From a virus: a DNA stretch of 59,724 nt. The translations under genes were made by a program, and so were the position numbers. The notes beneath the pieces were generated by a model. The model did no database searches and had not been told where the DNA came from. It was given only the letters and a program-made list of their open reading frames with translations. Where the stretch lies: positions 1-59,724 of IMG/VR virus record IMGVR_UViG_3300027917_000050. One strand, given 5' to 3'. Shown here one piece after another: positions 25,632 through 32,857 of the stretch; position 1 is the first letter of the stretch; every line of letters begins with the position of its first letter.

Positions 25632-26474
25632 TTAAGCAGCAAAGAATGGAATAAGATAAGTAGTTCCGTTAAGAGAAATCCTTATACTTCCATCACTATC
25701 GCCACCATCCGTATCAACGGCACCTCCATCAAACGGGGTCTTGTTGGCATCGGAATCCGTATGGATAAAATTAGTATATCCACCAGTTCCATTGAAACCC
25801 AGGACTGATGTTTGTATATTATCAGTCGAGCAAAAAATATGGTAATGGGTTCCATTAAGATTCCCACTTCCATGCAACTGAGAATCCAACCATACAACAG
25901 CAGACAATGACCCACTGGCAAGTTGACAGTTCGTGTTACATCCGATTTTAAACCATGCAGCAAACATACCGGCAGTCAGATCTCCACCTCGTGTTTTTAA
26001 AATTGCTGCTTCACTTCCACCGACACTTCCCAGGAATGCCATAGACTGCATACCCTGGATTGTAGGTGTTCCAGTCGTATTGGTAGCTTCAACCAAATAA
26101 GCTGCGCCAAAACCTTTTCCGTCTTCGCCGGACGTTTTGATGTAAGATCCGTAACCAATCAGGAAGTCATCCTCATCTGTCTCGGCACCAATTGTACAAA
26201 CTTCAGTCGTCGCACCGGCTGTATCCAATCGACTTGAATAACTACCCATTCGGATTGCCTTTCCACCACCAGTTAAGCCGGAAATGTCAATACCGTCATT
26301 TGCTCCAACTGCAGACAGGTTAATCGCATCGGTCATTGCTCCAGTAATTGAAATTCCGGTTGTCATTGCACCAGACAATAGTAATCCGGCGGTCTGGTCG
26401 GAATTTCTAAGGGTAGACATTACGATTTCATTGACAGTTAAAATGCCAATATCTAATTGTTCTCTCCATGCCAT
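25632..26474 (-). CDS. Virion structural protein, Gly/Ser/Thr-rich
   Basis: 280 residues with AAGGAG upstream. It is beta-rich with many short Gly-Thr-Ser segments, a helix-poor N-terminus (LLLSGAMTTGISITGAMTDAI) like fibre shafts, and a C-terminal signature DGSIRISLNGTTYLIPFFAA, a pattern common at the end of phage fibre or head-fibre proteins. It lies in the capsid half of the late unit rather than among the other fibre genes, so a capsid fibre is plausible. Receptor or partner unknown. Confidence 0.55.
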   Translation of the reverse strand: MAWREQLDIGILTVNEIVMSTLRNSDQTAGLLLSGAMTTGISITGAMTDAINLSAVGANDGIDISGLTGGGKAIRMGSYSSRLDTAGATTEVCTIGAETDEDDFLIGYGSYIKTSGEDGKGFGAAYLVEATNTTGTPTIQGMQSMAFLGSVGGSEAAILKTRGGDLTAGMFAAWFKIGCNTNCQLASGSLSAVVWLDSQLHGSGNLNGTHYHIFCSTDNIQTSVLGFNGTGGYTNFIHTDSDANKTPFDGGAVDTDGGDSDGSIRISLNGTTYLIPFFAA

Positions 26475-26517
26475 GATAATTCTCCTTTTTTGGGATAAAT
26501 TGTATTAAGGATTCATC

Positions 26518-26676
26518 CTACTCTGATTCCATTTCAGTAGGTTCCTCACTTCCCTCGCCAATTTCCCCCCAACTATCAAAACACTTATCACACAACCTGG
26601 TAAGTCTCATGAACTTCCATGGTAGTGTGACGTAAATTACATAAGATTCTTTTCCGCATTTGTCGCATAAAGTCAC
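26518..26676 (-). CDS. Small zinc-binding protein, GTG start (52 residues)
   Basis: Reads MTLCDKCGKESYVIYV from a GTG at 26676; an in-frame stop lies 21 bases upstream. Two CDKC pairs separated by 21 residues form a likely zinc site, and the C-terminal 14 residues are acidic. No good ribosome site is visible, which lowers confidence. Upstream (26677-26761) is an 85-base AT-rich spacer with an imperfect inverted repeat (CGACA/TGTCG) that might hold a promoter or operator. Confidence 0.45.
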   Translation of the reverse strand: MTLCDKCGKESYVIYVTLPWKFMRLTRLCDKCFDSWGEIGEGSEEPTEMESE

Positions 26677-26761
26677 TTTAATATACCATATATTTCATAT
26701 TTGGAATATTAATATAACACGACAATTAAACTGTCGCGATAGCAATTTTTAATTGTGACAT

Positions 26762-27034
26762 TTATGGACTTATTGTATCGCGATTCGGTGGCAACTCGTC
26801 TCGCTCCTTAAATCTTTTCAGGACATCTCTGGAGAATGCAATGGCATCCCTGATTTCCTGAAGACACATACTTCCACCCTTAATCTTTTCGGATTCAAGA
26901 CCGGCAACCCGGCAGGCTGCCAATGCAAGATTTGTGCCATTACGTTTAATGTAATCGAAAAGCAAAAGAAAGTCGTCGTCCCTTAAAAGCCTATCGATTG
27001 CCTCAAGTTCTTTACGATTGAATGCCTCTAACAT
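26762..27034 (-). CDS. Small helical hypothetical protein
   Basis: 90 residues with AAGGGGG upstream. The sequence LEAFNRKELEAIDRLLRDDDFLLLFDYIKRN and a second helix (LQEIRDAIAFSRDVLKRF) form an all-helical protein of a type often found near the portal gene of podoviruses. It may be a minor assembly protein; no specific family is recognised. Confidence 0.5.
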   Translation of the reverse strand: MLEAFNRKELEAIDRLLRDDDFLLLFDYIKRNGTNLALAACRVAGLESEKIKGGSMCLQEIRDAIAFSRDVLKRFKERDELPPNRDTISP

Positions 27035-27071
27035 ACAATCCCCCTTTGTATGATTTAATTGTATCGTACGA

Positions 27072-27260
27072 TCAACAAATCAATCCAACGATAAAGGCAA
27101 CCACGGCAATCCCGGCATCGATGGACAGGCGGACCCGGTTCATTTTGATCCACATTTTGACCTTTGCGGAGATTCCCTCAAGTTCATCGTAGGCATCTTT
27201 TGCCTGAGACACACGATAGCGGATTTCACCCTCAACTGCTTCTTTTGTTTCGTCTAACAT
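27072..27260 (-). CDS. Small C-terminally anchored membrane protein
   Basis: 62 residues: a charged coiled-coil-like N-terminal half, then a hydrophobic C-terminal helix (LSIDAGIAVVAFIVGLIC). It has a GGGGG site. A single tail anchor and proximity to a putative lipoprotein suggest an envelope role. It could also be a holin-like accessory, though the main holin is elsewhere. Confidence 0.5.
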   Translation of the reverse strand: MLDETKEAVEGEIRYRVSQAKDAYDELEGISAKVKMWIKMNRVRLSIDAGIAVVAFIVGLIC

Positions 27261-27271
27261 AACTACCCCCT

Positions 27272-27718
27272 TTAGTCTATCGCGACATCACTTCGCGGTA
27301 TTTTGGTGTTTAGCTGACCTTTCAGCAATTCAAAAAAGTTTTCGCAATGCATCGGAATTCCTTGCCGTATCAGGCTTGTGTCGAATTCATTCAAGAATGT
27401 TTCCATGTCATCGTTATTGCTAAATCTTATGATGGCACATATATCATTCGTTCCTTCCTCGTCAAGCAGATCAAAGACGACACCGATTGAAGCATTGACT
27501 TCGTCTACCCATACCAACGGAACTTCAATATTGTCACCGTTCCTTTTTTCCTCTGCTACCCAGAAATAATCCTTTTCAGGAAAGAACTGTTCGGTCAAAA
27601 ACTCGGTCTTGGTGGCATAGGTTTTATAATATTCGGCCAATAGCGCAGGATGCTGCTGAACGGTAGCACATGCAAGCATAATCAACGAAAACGCTAATGC
27701 AAATATAATTTTTTTCAT
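27272..27718 (-). CDS. Putative phage lipoprotein
   Basis: 148 residues with a basic start (MKK), a hydrophobic core and LIMLACATV, a plausible lipobox with Cys at residue 17. The mature part is mixed alpha/beta (VPLVWVDEVNASIGVVFDLLDEE) with one more Cys near 123. It overlaps the previous gene's stop. A lipoprotein among late genes could act in superinfection exclusion or in envelope disruption; neither is shown by the sequence. Confidence 0.55.
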   Translation of the reverse strand: MKKIIFALAFSLIMLACATVQQHPALLAEYYKTYATKTEFLTEQFFPEKDYFWVAEEKRNGDNIEVPLVWVDEVNASIGVVFDLLDEEGTNDICAIIRFSNNDDMETFLNEFDTSLIRQGIPMHCENFFELLKGQLNTKIPRSDVAID

Positions 27719-27969
27719 TTGTATTTTACCCCCTTCTTTTTTGACATTCCGGCCTCAGAAAGCGCAATAGCCACTGCCTGATCCCTACTGGTAACAATAG
27801 GACCCTTCTTGCTGCCTGAATGAAGTTTGCCTTCCTTAAATTTACGCATCTCATGCTCGACACCGGCAGGTCCCTGTGGAACTGGATTATGGATTGCGCC
27901 TTTTCCCTCGCGCTCACCAATTACTCTTGTATCGTCCATGTATTTTTTGTATTCAGTTGAAGGGTCCAT
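27715..27969 (-). CDS. DUF6496-like small protein
   Basis: 84 residues, basic. The core EMRKFKEGKLHSGSKKG followed by PIVTSRDQAVAIALSEA is the pattern of a small protein family present in bacteria and phages (DUF6496 type). The end is Lys-rich. Its stop overlaps the start of the lipoprotein gene, and its start overlaps the preceding gene. Biochemical role unknown. Confidence 0.6.
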   Translation of the reverse strand: MDPSTEYKKYMDDTRVIGEREGKGAIHNPVPQGPAGVEHEMRKFKEGKLHSGSKKGPIVTSRDQAVAIALSEAGMSKKKGVKYK

Positions 27970-28268
27970 TATTTCCTCTCTTTTTGCTCCGGTGGTTCCG
28001 CTTCTTCCAATCCACGATATACACTGCCTTTAGGACGAAGATAGCCGGAAACACCAGGCTGCCGTTCGCCTGGAGGGGTCGTCCTGGTCGGAGGTGTTTC
28101 CTCGGCTGCCTCACCTACCCGAACGTTTCTCTGGGATGCCATTCCGCCACCTTGGATAGTTCCTTCTGTCGGATTGACACTTCTATTAACCTTCTTTATC
28201 AGTTTTCCGCCTCTAAGTTCGACATCCTGGGATTTCAAACCGTCTTTATGCATAAATCTATCAGCCAT
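27969..28268 (-). CDS. Basic, Pro-rich hypothetical protein near portal
   Basis: 99 residues, starting at an ATG overlapped by the stop of the zinc-knuckle gene. It is basic at the N-terminus (MHKDGLKSQDVELRGGKLIKK) and Pro/Glu-rich and likely disordered toward the end. No motif. Possibly a minor virion or portal-associated protein by position. Confidence 0.45.
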   Translation of the reverse strand: MADRFMHKDGLKSQDVELRGGKLIKKVNRSVNPTEGTIQGGGMASQRNVRVGEAAEETPPTRTTPPGERQPGVSGYLRPKGSVYRGLEEAEPPEQKERK

Positions 28269-28431
28269 TTTTTAAGTCCTCCAATGTTGGGATTCGATTA
28301 ATACTTATGGATGGATGGTAATATTTTTGTTTAAAAAACAGTTTCTTACAATTAAAACATCGATACCATCCATTTCCTTCGTGATCTAATATCCCCCGGT
28401 GTTTACATTTACTTAATTGCTGCCTGTTCAA
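28261..28431 (-). CDS. Small zinc-knuckle protein, TTG start (56 residues)
   Basis: Read from a TTG at 28431 within the end of the portal gene (23-base overlap), with AGG nine bases upstream; no ATG is available in frame after the portal stop. The core CKHRGILDHEGNGWYRCFNCKKLFF carries C.H and CxxC ligands. Its stop overlaps the next start by 8 bases, which supports translation. A longer start inside the portal gene is possible but would be an out-of-frame overlap. Confidence 0.5.
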   Translation of the reverse strand: MNRQQLSKCKHRGILDHEGNGWYRCFNCKKLFFKQKYYHPSISINRIPTLEDLKNG

Positions 28432-30580
28432 TATCTGATGCCTGTATCGGCGGAAGTGCTCCACCTGGTTCTCCTCCACCAACCGGGGTAGGACCAGGCA
28501 TTGCACCAGGTCCAGTCGGCGCAGGCATTCCACCTCCACCCGGCTGCATTATTTGCGCCTGTCGTTGCATCATTGACATTTCAATTCTGGCTGCCAGATC
28601 CTGTTCGTCCGGTACCGGGTTCTCTGATAGCTTGAGACCGTTCGCAACCTCTCGCAGAACCCTGGCCCGGCCTTCAAGTCCGATTATCTGCATATCGACA
28701 TCGTTGTTCGTGATACCCAGGAATTCCTGTCTCCTGGCCTGCAGCATATCCTGGACTACCAGATATTCAGATGCCCTGGCAATAATATTGATGTCTCCCT
28801 TATACTCGACATCGTCATCATACATGACAGTGTGAATCCAGGTATTGTAGACAACCTTCTTTATAACCTTGTCGTCGATGTCCATAATGGCATCTTTGAT
28901 AATCTTGCTGGCTGCATTCAAAAGCATCGATAGACCGTGTGCAGTCTTTCCTGCGCCACCTGCCACACCACCCAGACCCTGTTCGTATGCCGGTACACCT
29001 AACTGCTCACCGGCCTGCGTAAAGAAGTGCTTATAGCCTTCCATTAAAGTGCTGGTTACCATCTGTGGCTGGTAGAAATGAATAGCCTCCCTGTTCCTTC
29101 CCAACATATCAGACTTGGTGAACCACATCTTCCAAGGATAAATCCTTTGCGGATTTTCAGCGGCATCAAGTCTATCCCGCTGGACTTCAACTTGTGGGCC
29201 GGATGCAATGGCAGCATTATTAATTATTGCCCTGGCGAATGCATTACAACTTCTTTGGCAATCCTCCATAATTTCGGGTGGTGCTTCACCCCATACGGAA
29301 TCATTTGAGGAATCGAAAGATGCGGAGTAATAAGGTTTTTCACCGAACGGGTCCTCGTTTATTCGTGCCATTATAACCCACCGACCCACTAAAATACAAA
29401 TCGCCGGAACCGGATCTGCCGGATTCGGGATCTTTTTCGCATCAACCCCCCACTGAATCAGGAGATGACCAGGTATGTCTCCATAAAACTCTAAGGCCTC
29501 AATGATTGCCTCAGGGTCCTCTTGCTCATTCGGCCTCCCCTCAAGGTTCGCACGTTCCTGGTCGGTCCACAACCAGTCCTTCAGCGCGCCTGACTGATAT
29601 TGCATTAGAACTTCGTTAATTGCCGGGCTATTGAATCCAGGGACACCCCTCATAGCAAGAAGATCACGCTGTCGATATCGATGTCTTTGGATAAGATAGC
29701 CATCCTGTACCGACATGGCACCAGGAGCAAGATAGATATCAAATGGAGACACCCTCTCCCATGTACGCACATACTGCCACTTTAGAACCGGACGGACTGC
29801 CCCAGTCTCGTCTTCCTCCCAGGCCAATTTCTTTTTTCGCCTTACGATAGGACCTTTAATGAAAGCTGCCGGGTATGTCGCAAAATCCTTTATGAACCTC
29901 GACATCTCCTTGTAGAATCCGCCTTCATGGAAGTGGTCATCTATCCTATTTTCAATTCGGTCTGCCTCCTTTGTGGCAATCGACCTGATTTCCTGCTCAT
30001 GTGCCTTCCTGAGTTCCTCGACTCTCTCATCTATCGATTCGGGAGTTATCTTATCGGGTCCGAATAAATCAGAAACTTCCTGGACTTCTCTGGCCACCTG
30101 CTCACGAATTCTATCCATTGCATCATTTGGCATATCAGGATATGGTGTCGGGTCCAGAGACCATGGTTTGTCGCCTGCCGGAATCATAACGTCCCTGACA
30201 AGTGCTTCAATTGTCCGGCACTTCGCATTTGTCAACATCATAAATATCTGAGACCCACCAAATTTTTGTATAGCAGCAAGGTCCCTTGGATCATAGATAC
30301 CCTTCCTCTGACGGAAACATTTTAAGAGGCGTTCCTCAATCTGAAACTTTGTGGTCTTTGCAGCATCCCACCGGGTCCTTACAAACGCAGAAAGACTTGC
30401 GATTTCAGGACGATATTGCATTGCATCGGCCTTCTCGCGTTCCCGGTTTTCGTTTGCAATCATCTCGGTATTGCTCAAGACCCTCATCAAAGATGACTGA
30501 TTTGCGACTGCCCCATAACCCCCCGACGCATCTTTAGATGCCACAAATGTAGTCGGATCATAGGTCGCAGGAATAGGCAT
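28409..30580 (-). CDS. Portal protein
   Basis: 723 residues, with GGAG upstream of the ATG at 30580. The N-terminal part contains FRQRKGIYDPRDLAAIQKFGGSQIFMMLTNAKCRTIEALVRDVM, the helical pattern of podovirus portal proteins; WQYVRTWERVSPFDIYLAPGA and PYYSASFDSSNDSVWGEAPPE are typical wing/stem portal segments. The last 60 residues are Gly/Pro-rich and probably disordered. Length fits the 700-residue podovirus portals. It forms the dodecameric vertex for DNA packaging and tail docking, and lies in the expected order ahead of scaffold and capsid. Confidence 0.85.
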   Translation of the reverse strand: MPIPATYDPTTFVASKDASGGYGAVANQSSLMRVLSNTEMIANENREREKADAMQYRPEIASLSAFVRTRWDAAKTTKFQIEERLLKCFRQRKGIYDPRDLAAIQKFGGSQIFMMLTNAKCRTIEALVRDVMIPAGDKPWSLDPTPYPDMPNDAMDRIREQVAREVQEVSDLFGPDKITPESIDERVEELRKAHEQEIRSIATKEADRIENRIDDHFHEGGFYKEMSRFIKDFATYPAAFIKGPIVRRKKKLAWEEDETGAVRPVLKWQYVRTWERVSPFDIYLAPGAMSVQDGYLIQRHRYRQRDLLAMRGVPGFNSPAINEVLMQYQSGALKDWLWTDQERANLEGRPNEQEDPEAIIEALEFYGDIPGHLLIQWGVDAKKIPNPADPVPAICILVGRWVIMARINEDPFGEKPYYSASFDSSNDSVWGEAPPEIMEDCQRSCNAFARAIINNAAIASGPQVEVQRDRLDAAENPQRIYPWKMWFTKSDMLGRNREAIHFYQPQMVTSTLMEGYKHFFTQAGEQLGVPAYEQGLGGVAGGAGKTAHGLSMLLNAASKIIKDAIMDIDDKVIKKVVYNTWIHTVMYDDDVEYKGDINIIARASEYLVVQDMLQARRQEFLGITNNDVDMQIIGLEGRARVLREVANGLKLSENPVPDEQDLAARIEMSMMQRQAQIMQPGGGGMPAPTGPGAMPGPTPVGGGEPGGALPPIQASDIEQAAIK

Positions 30581-30644
30581 GGTTTAATATTCTCCAGATT
30601 TACATAGCTATGCTACGCATATTATAATAAAAACAAACTAATTT

Positions 30645-30672
30645 AGTATGTCTATTAATACTGGATTGTCAA
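30645..30672 (-). promoter_or_regulatory. Probable promoter of the portal operon
   Basis: Leftward TTGACA (30672-30667), 16-base spacer, CATACT (30650-30645), in the 198-base gene-free leader ahead of portal. Like the scaffold promoter it pairs a perfect -35 with a weak ATACT-type -10. The rest of the leader (30581-30644 and 30673-30778) is AT-rich, and I see no gene in it. Confidence 0.5.
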
Positions 30673-30778
30673 GAAAAATGAAAGGATTACTGGATTAAAT
30701 TCGCTGCGAATGGATAGCTTTTAACCAAATTGTATTTGATGCTCTCGGAGAGATAAACATTGCGGCAGGATCAACAGC

Positions 30779-30877
30779 CTAACAGGCAACACATCCGAAT
30801 ACTATCTTAATCAACCAGACGATACCAGCCATTGCCATCATTCCACATATGAATGCAAATAATAATTCGTCCTTCAT
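30779..30877 (-). CDS. Mini membrane protein (32 residues)
   Basis: ATG at 30877 with a very strong GAGGAGGG site and a 4-base ATGA overlap with the previous stop. The peptide is MKDELLFAFICGMMAMAG followed by a hydrophobic helix and ends in CVAC. A single membrane segment covers most of it. It pairs with the 82-residue membrane protein just upstream. Function unknown. Confidence 0.55.
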   Translation of the reverse strand: MKDELLFAFICGMMAMAGIVWLIKIVFGCVAC

Positions 30878-31122
30878 CTTACCCTCCTCTTGAGTCCGAT
30901 TAGGCGTTTGAGTCTCATTAAAAATCTTGGTGCTTGCCTTTTAATATCATGAGCAAAATCAAAAATGAGGAGTAATATAAACACGCACCCCAGGGAATAA
31001 ATACCACCGACCACGGCAACCCACATGAGTATCCAGTGACCTTTATCAGAAACAGAATTGTCCCTGATATGTCGAACGTCAGAAGAAGGAACTTGTCTGC
31101 CAGAGATAAAAACTTTAGCCAT
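30874..31122 (-). CDS. Single-pass membrane protein
   Basis: 82 residues: a polar N-terminus, one long hydrophobic helix (about 30-55, WILMWVAVVGGIYSLGCVF) and an Arg/Lys-rich cytoplasmic-type tail (RFLMRLKRLIGLKRRVR). Spacing to both neighbours is only 3 bases or overlapping. Such proteins in phage genomes may alter the envelope or exclude superinfection; no family is recognised. Confidence 0.55.
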   Translation of the reverse strand: MAKVFISGRQVPSSDVRHIRDNSVSDKGHWILMWVAVVGGIYSLGCVFILLLIFDFAHDIKRQAPRFLMRLKRLIGLKRRVR

Positions 31123-31125
31123 TTT

Positions 31126-31422
31126 TTAGCAACCGTCACCATGAAACATGTGATTGTCACAATAAAATCCTCCCACTTTATAGACCCACTCGTGGTGGCC
31201 TGGTCTTTCGTCTGTCGGACCTATCCATTTCATATCAGAAACAATCTGTGCAGGTATAAAACATACACAGGGATGCGTTTCGTCAACCCCTCCACAGATA
31301 CCCCTTACCAAAGGACATGACCACGGTGGAACCATTTTGTTCAACCTGTCCACCATGTTTTGGGCATCTTCTTCGGCATCAAATTTCATTGCCTTAATCT
31401 CTTTGAGTTTATTTTGATCCAT
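31126..31422 (-). CDS. Cysteine-rich hypothetical protein
   Basis: 98 residues from the ATG at 31422, chosen for its AGGAGG site 7 bases upstream. The second half has CPLVRGICGGVDETHPCVC and a final FYCDNHMFHGDGC, enough Cys/His for one or two metal sites. The N-terminal helix is charged. It follows the small zinc-ribbon gene driven by a TTGCAC-class promoter. Confidence 0.5.
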   Translation of the reverse strand: MDQNKLKEIKAMKFDAEEDAQNMVDRLNKMVPPWSCPLVRGICGGVDETHPCVCFIPAQIVSDMKWIGPTDERPGHHEWVYKVGGFYCDNHMFHGDGC

Positions 31423-31567
31423 TGCAAACCTCCTCGTCATTTTTCTCGTAAAGTTGTTTTTTTTTACGGGACAAATCACCCATAATCTTACAGTGCGGAC
31501 ACCGGGGTCCTATGCCGGGTTCCCGGTGCCACACATTGGTCTCTGTTCCACATCCGCCACATTTCAT
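31409..31567 (-). CDS. Small zinc-ribbon protein (52 residues) behind a TTGCAC-class promoter
   Basis: ATG at 31567. CGGC near the start and CPHC at 23-26 make a compact zinc ribbon; the C-terminal third is Lys/Glu-rich. It overlaps the next gene by 14 bases. The ATG begins six bases after TATAAT, so the transcript would begin about at the start codon and the usual ribosome site would not be carried on the message. Confidence 0.6.
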   Translation of the reverse strand: MKCGGCGTETNVWHREPGIGPRCPHCKIMGDLSRKKKQLYEKNDEEVCNGSK

Positions 31568-31573
31568 AATTAT

Positions 31574-31605
31574 ATTATACCATACCTTCTAAAAAACAGG
31601 TGCAA
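31574..31605 (-). promoter_or_regulatory. TTGCAC-class promoter, copy 1
   Basis: Leftward TTGCAC (31605-31600), 20 bases with a T run, then TATGG and TATAAT (31579-31574). The TG before the -10 makes it an extended -10 promoter. Same spacing and layout as the copies at 38.4, 49.3 and 53.0 kb. Confidence 0.65.
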
Positions 31606-31652
31606 ATTAAATCCGGTCAAGATGGTCAGTCACCGGAAACCACCCCAATTCA

Positions 31653-32162
31653 TTAGCAAATATATGGCATGTCAATCAAATCTTTCGATGTTCCTACCCA
31701 GTAACCTTTATAGTCAGACCTGAGATTCCTGGGGTCAAACACCATATCCTTCGGCGCATATCCAAGGCAGGTAATTGTCCGGTGATTCTTTATATCAGCA
31801 AGAACCAGGACATACCAGTCGCAGGGTTTCTTGATATGCCATTCGGTAACCAGTAAATTCTTATGGACGTTATTTACAGTCTTGATATCGAACGTGACAA
31901 ACCGATTGTCGTTCTCCGACCATACCTTGAAATCAAACTTATTTGCCCCCTGACACTGTAGGTCAGGATATACATTCCACATCTTACACATTCCGATTTC
32001 GGCTGCCATTGAGTTTTGATTAGATCCTATTGGGTCATCGATTTTAATGGCCCGGTCATGGGCCTTCCGCTTAATATTTTCCTCGTGCCTCCTTCTGCCT
32101 ACAAACATTGCCAGCTTGTACTCCGCCAGGCATAGATTTGTTTTCTGTCCTTTTCTTACCAT
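31653..32162 (-). CDS. Putative PD-(D/E)XK-fold nuclease
   Basis: 169 residues with GAGGAGGAAG upstream. A possible active-site arrangement: Glu in SMAAEIGMCKMWNVYPDLQ (helix), FDFKVW, then VTFDIKT (D-x-K), followed by a helix and a WYVLVLADIK strand, which is the order seen in restriction-endonuclease-like folds. The N-terminal 45 residues are basic. It could process DNA during packaging or degrade host DNA. The assignment rests on this weak motif set only. Confidence 0.45.
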   Translation of the reverse strand: MVRKGQKTNLCLAEYKLAMFVGRRRHEENIKRKAHDRAIKIDDPIGSNQNSMAAEIGMCKMWNVYPDLQCQGANKFDFKVWSENDNRFVTFDIKTVNNVHKNLLVTEWHIKKPCDWYVLVLADIKNHRTITCLGYAPKDMVFDPRNLRSDYKGYWVGTSKDLIDMPYIC

Positions 32163-32311
32163 ACTTCCTCCTCAACTTTTTTCTCCATCTCCTGAGTTTT
32201 TTTCGTTCTATCATTATTAAAAAAGAAACTCGACCACCTGCCCATAAAGACTTGAGTACCATCGGTGTCCACCTTATTGCAATATGAATTCTTCCTATCT
32301 TCATTCGTCAC
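32156..32311 (-). CDS. Small hypothetical protein, GTG start (51 residues)
   Basis: Read from a GTG at 32311 that overlaps the previous stop, ending 7 bases inside the nuclease gene. The C-terminus is Lys/Glu-rich (TKKTQEMEKKVEEEVW). An alternative ATG at 32304 in another frame would give a highly basic 77-residue protein overlapping the nuclease gene by over 90 bases, which is less likely. Confidence 0.4.
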   Translation of the reverse strand: MTNEDRKNSYCNKVDTDGTQVFMGRWSSFFFNNDRTKKTQEMEKKVEEEVW

Positions 32312-32543
32312 CCCGTATCGGTATGAACTCCCAACAATGGTCAGATTTATGTTTTTTAACTGACTGTGGAAACCTTGTACAAATACCATCAGGATTCTCA
32401 ATAGGTTCCATCGGGTTAAGAGGGTTTGAAAATTCATATCCACATTCCCAACACGAACACCTATCGCACCTGGCCTCGACAGTATTGGCCTCTGCCTTGC
32501 AAAATCCGGTGGTCCTGGCCGATAATACAACTATCTTCCTCAT
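32301..32543 (-). CDS. Zinc-ribbon-type hypothetical protein
   Basis: 80 residues; its ATG overlaps the preceding stop (ATGA). The centre CDRCSCWECG and CKAE/ICTRF give a multi-Cys cluster; the end is HCWEFIPIRGDE. A typical small metal-binding phage protein with no known partner. Confidence 0.5.
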   Translation of the reverse strand: MRKIVVLSARTTGFCKAEANTVEARCDRCSCWECGYEFSNPLNPMEPIENPDGICTRFPQSVKKHKSDHCWEFIPIRGDE

Positions 32544-32638
32544 CTCTTTGTGTTCCCAATGTCGGTTATAATTGCCACAAATGTAATGGCAGCCAGAACA
32601 ACTATCGCACTCAATAAAATGTATTCAATTGTTTCCAT
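32540..32638 (-). CDS. Mini membrane protein (32 residues)
   Basis: METIEYILLSAIVVLAAITF, then a polar tail. One membrane helix covers residues 5-24. Stop and next start overlap as ATGA, supporting coupled translation; its own ribosome site is weak. Function unknown. Confidence 0.45.
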   Translation of the reverse strand: METIEYILLSAIVVLAAITFVAIITDIGNTKR

Positions 32639-32662
32639 ATCTATTAAATAGCAATCGTGCAT

Positions 32663-32857
32663 CTATTTAGCAAGGTTTTTATACCGTTCGCAATAATGCC
32701 TCTTTGGGCAGGTCTCACAGAATACTCTGTGCAATCTGGCCCATGCCCGGCTGCTGCTCCAGTCCGAACTCCTCATCCAGTCGGCCCGGCCCGACACCCT
32801 GGCATAGAATATACGACATAGTATTATACCAATTAGTATACCAATGATTAAGTCCAT
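32663..32857 (-). CDS. Small membrane-anchored Cys protein
   Basis: 64 residues, start overlapping the end of terL by 10 bases. A hydrophobic N-terminal helix (MDLIIGILIGIILCRIFY) is followed by a basic, Trp-rich linker and a CETCPKRHYC cluster that may bind metal. Likely in the inner membrane with the soluble part in the cytoplasm (positive-inside). Confidence 0.5.
   Translation of the reverse strand: MDLIIGILIGIILCRIFYARVSGRADWMRSSDWSSSRAWARLHRVFCETCPKRHYCERYKNLAK

Noticed and set aside
27058-27069. 12-base string shared with 51703-51714 as an operator
   Set aside because: Only two exact copies in different contexts; could be chance in an AT-rich genome.
32071-32304. 77-codon basic frame starting with ATG
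   Set aside because: Overlaps the nuclease-like gene start by over 90 bases; the GTG frame fits the spacing better.
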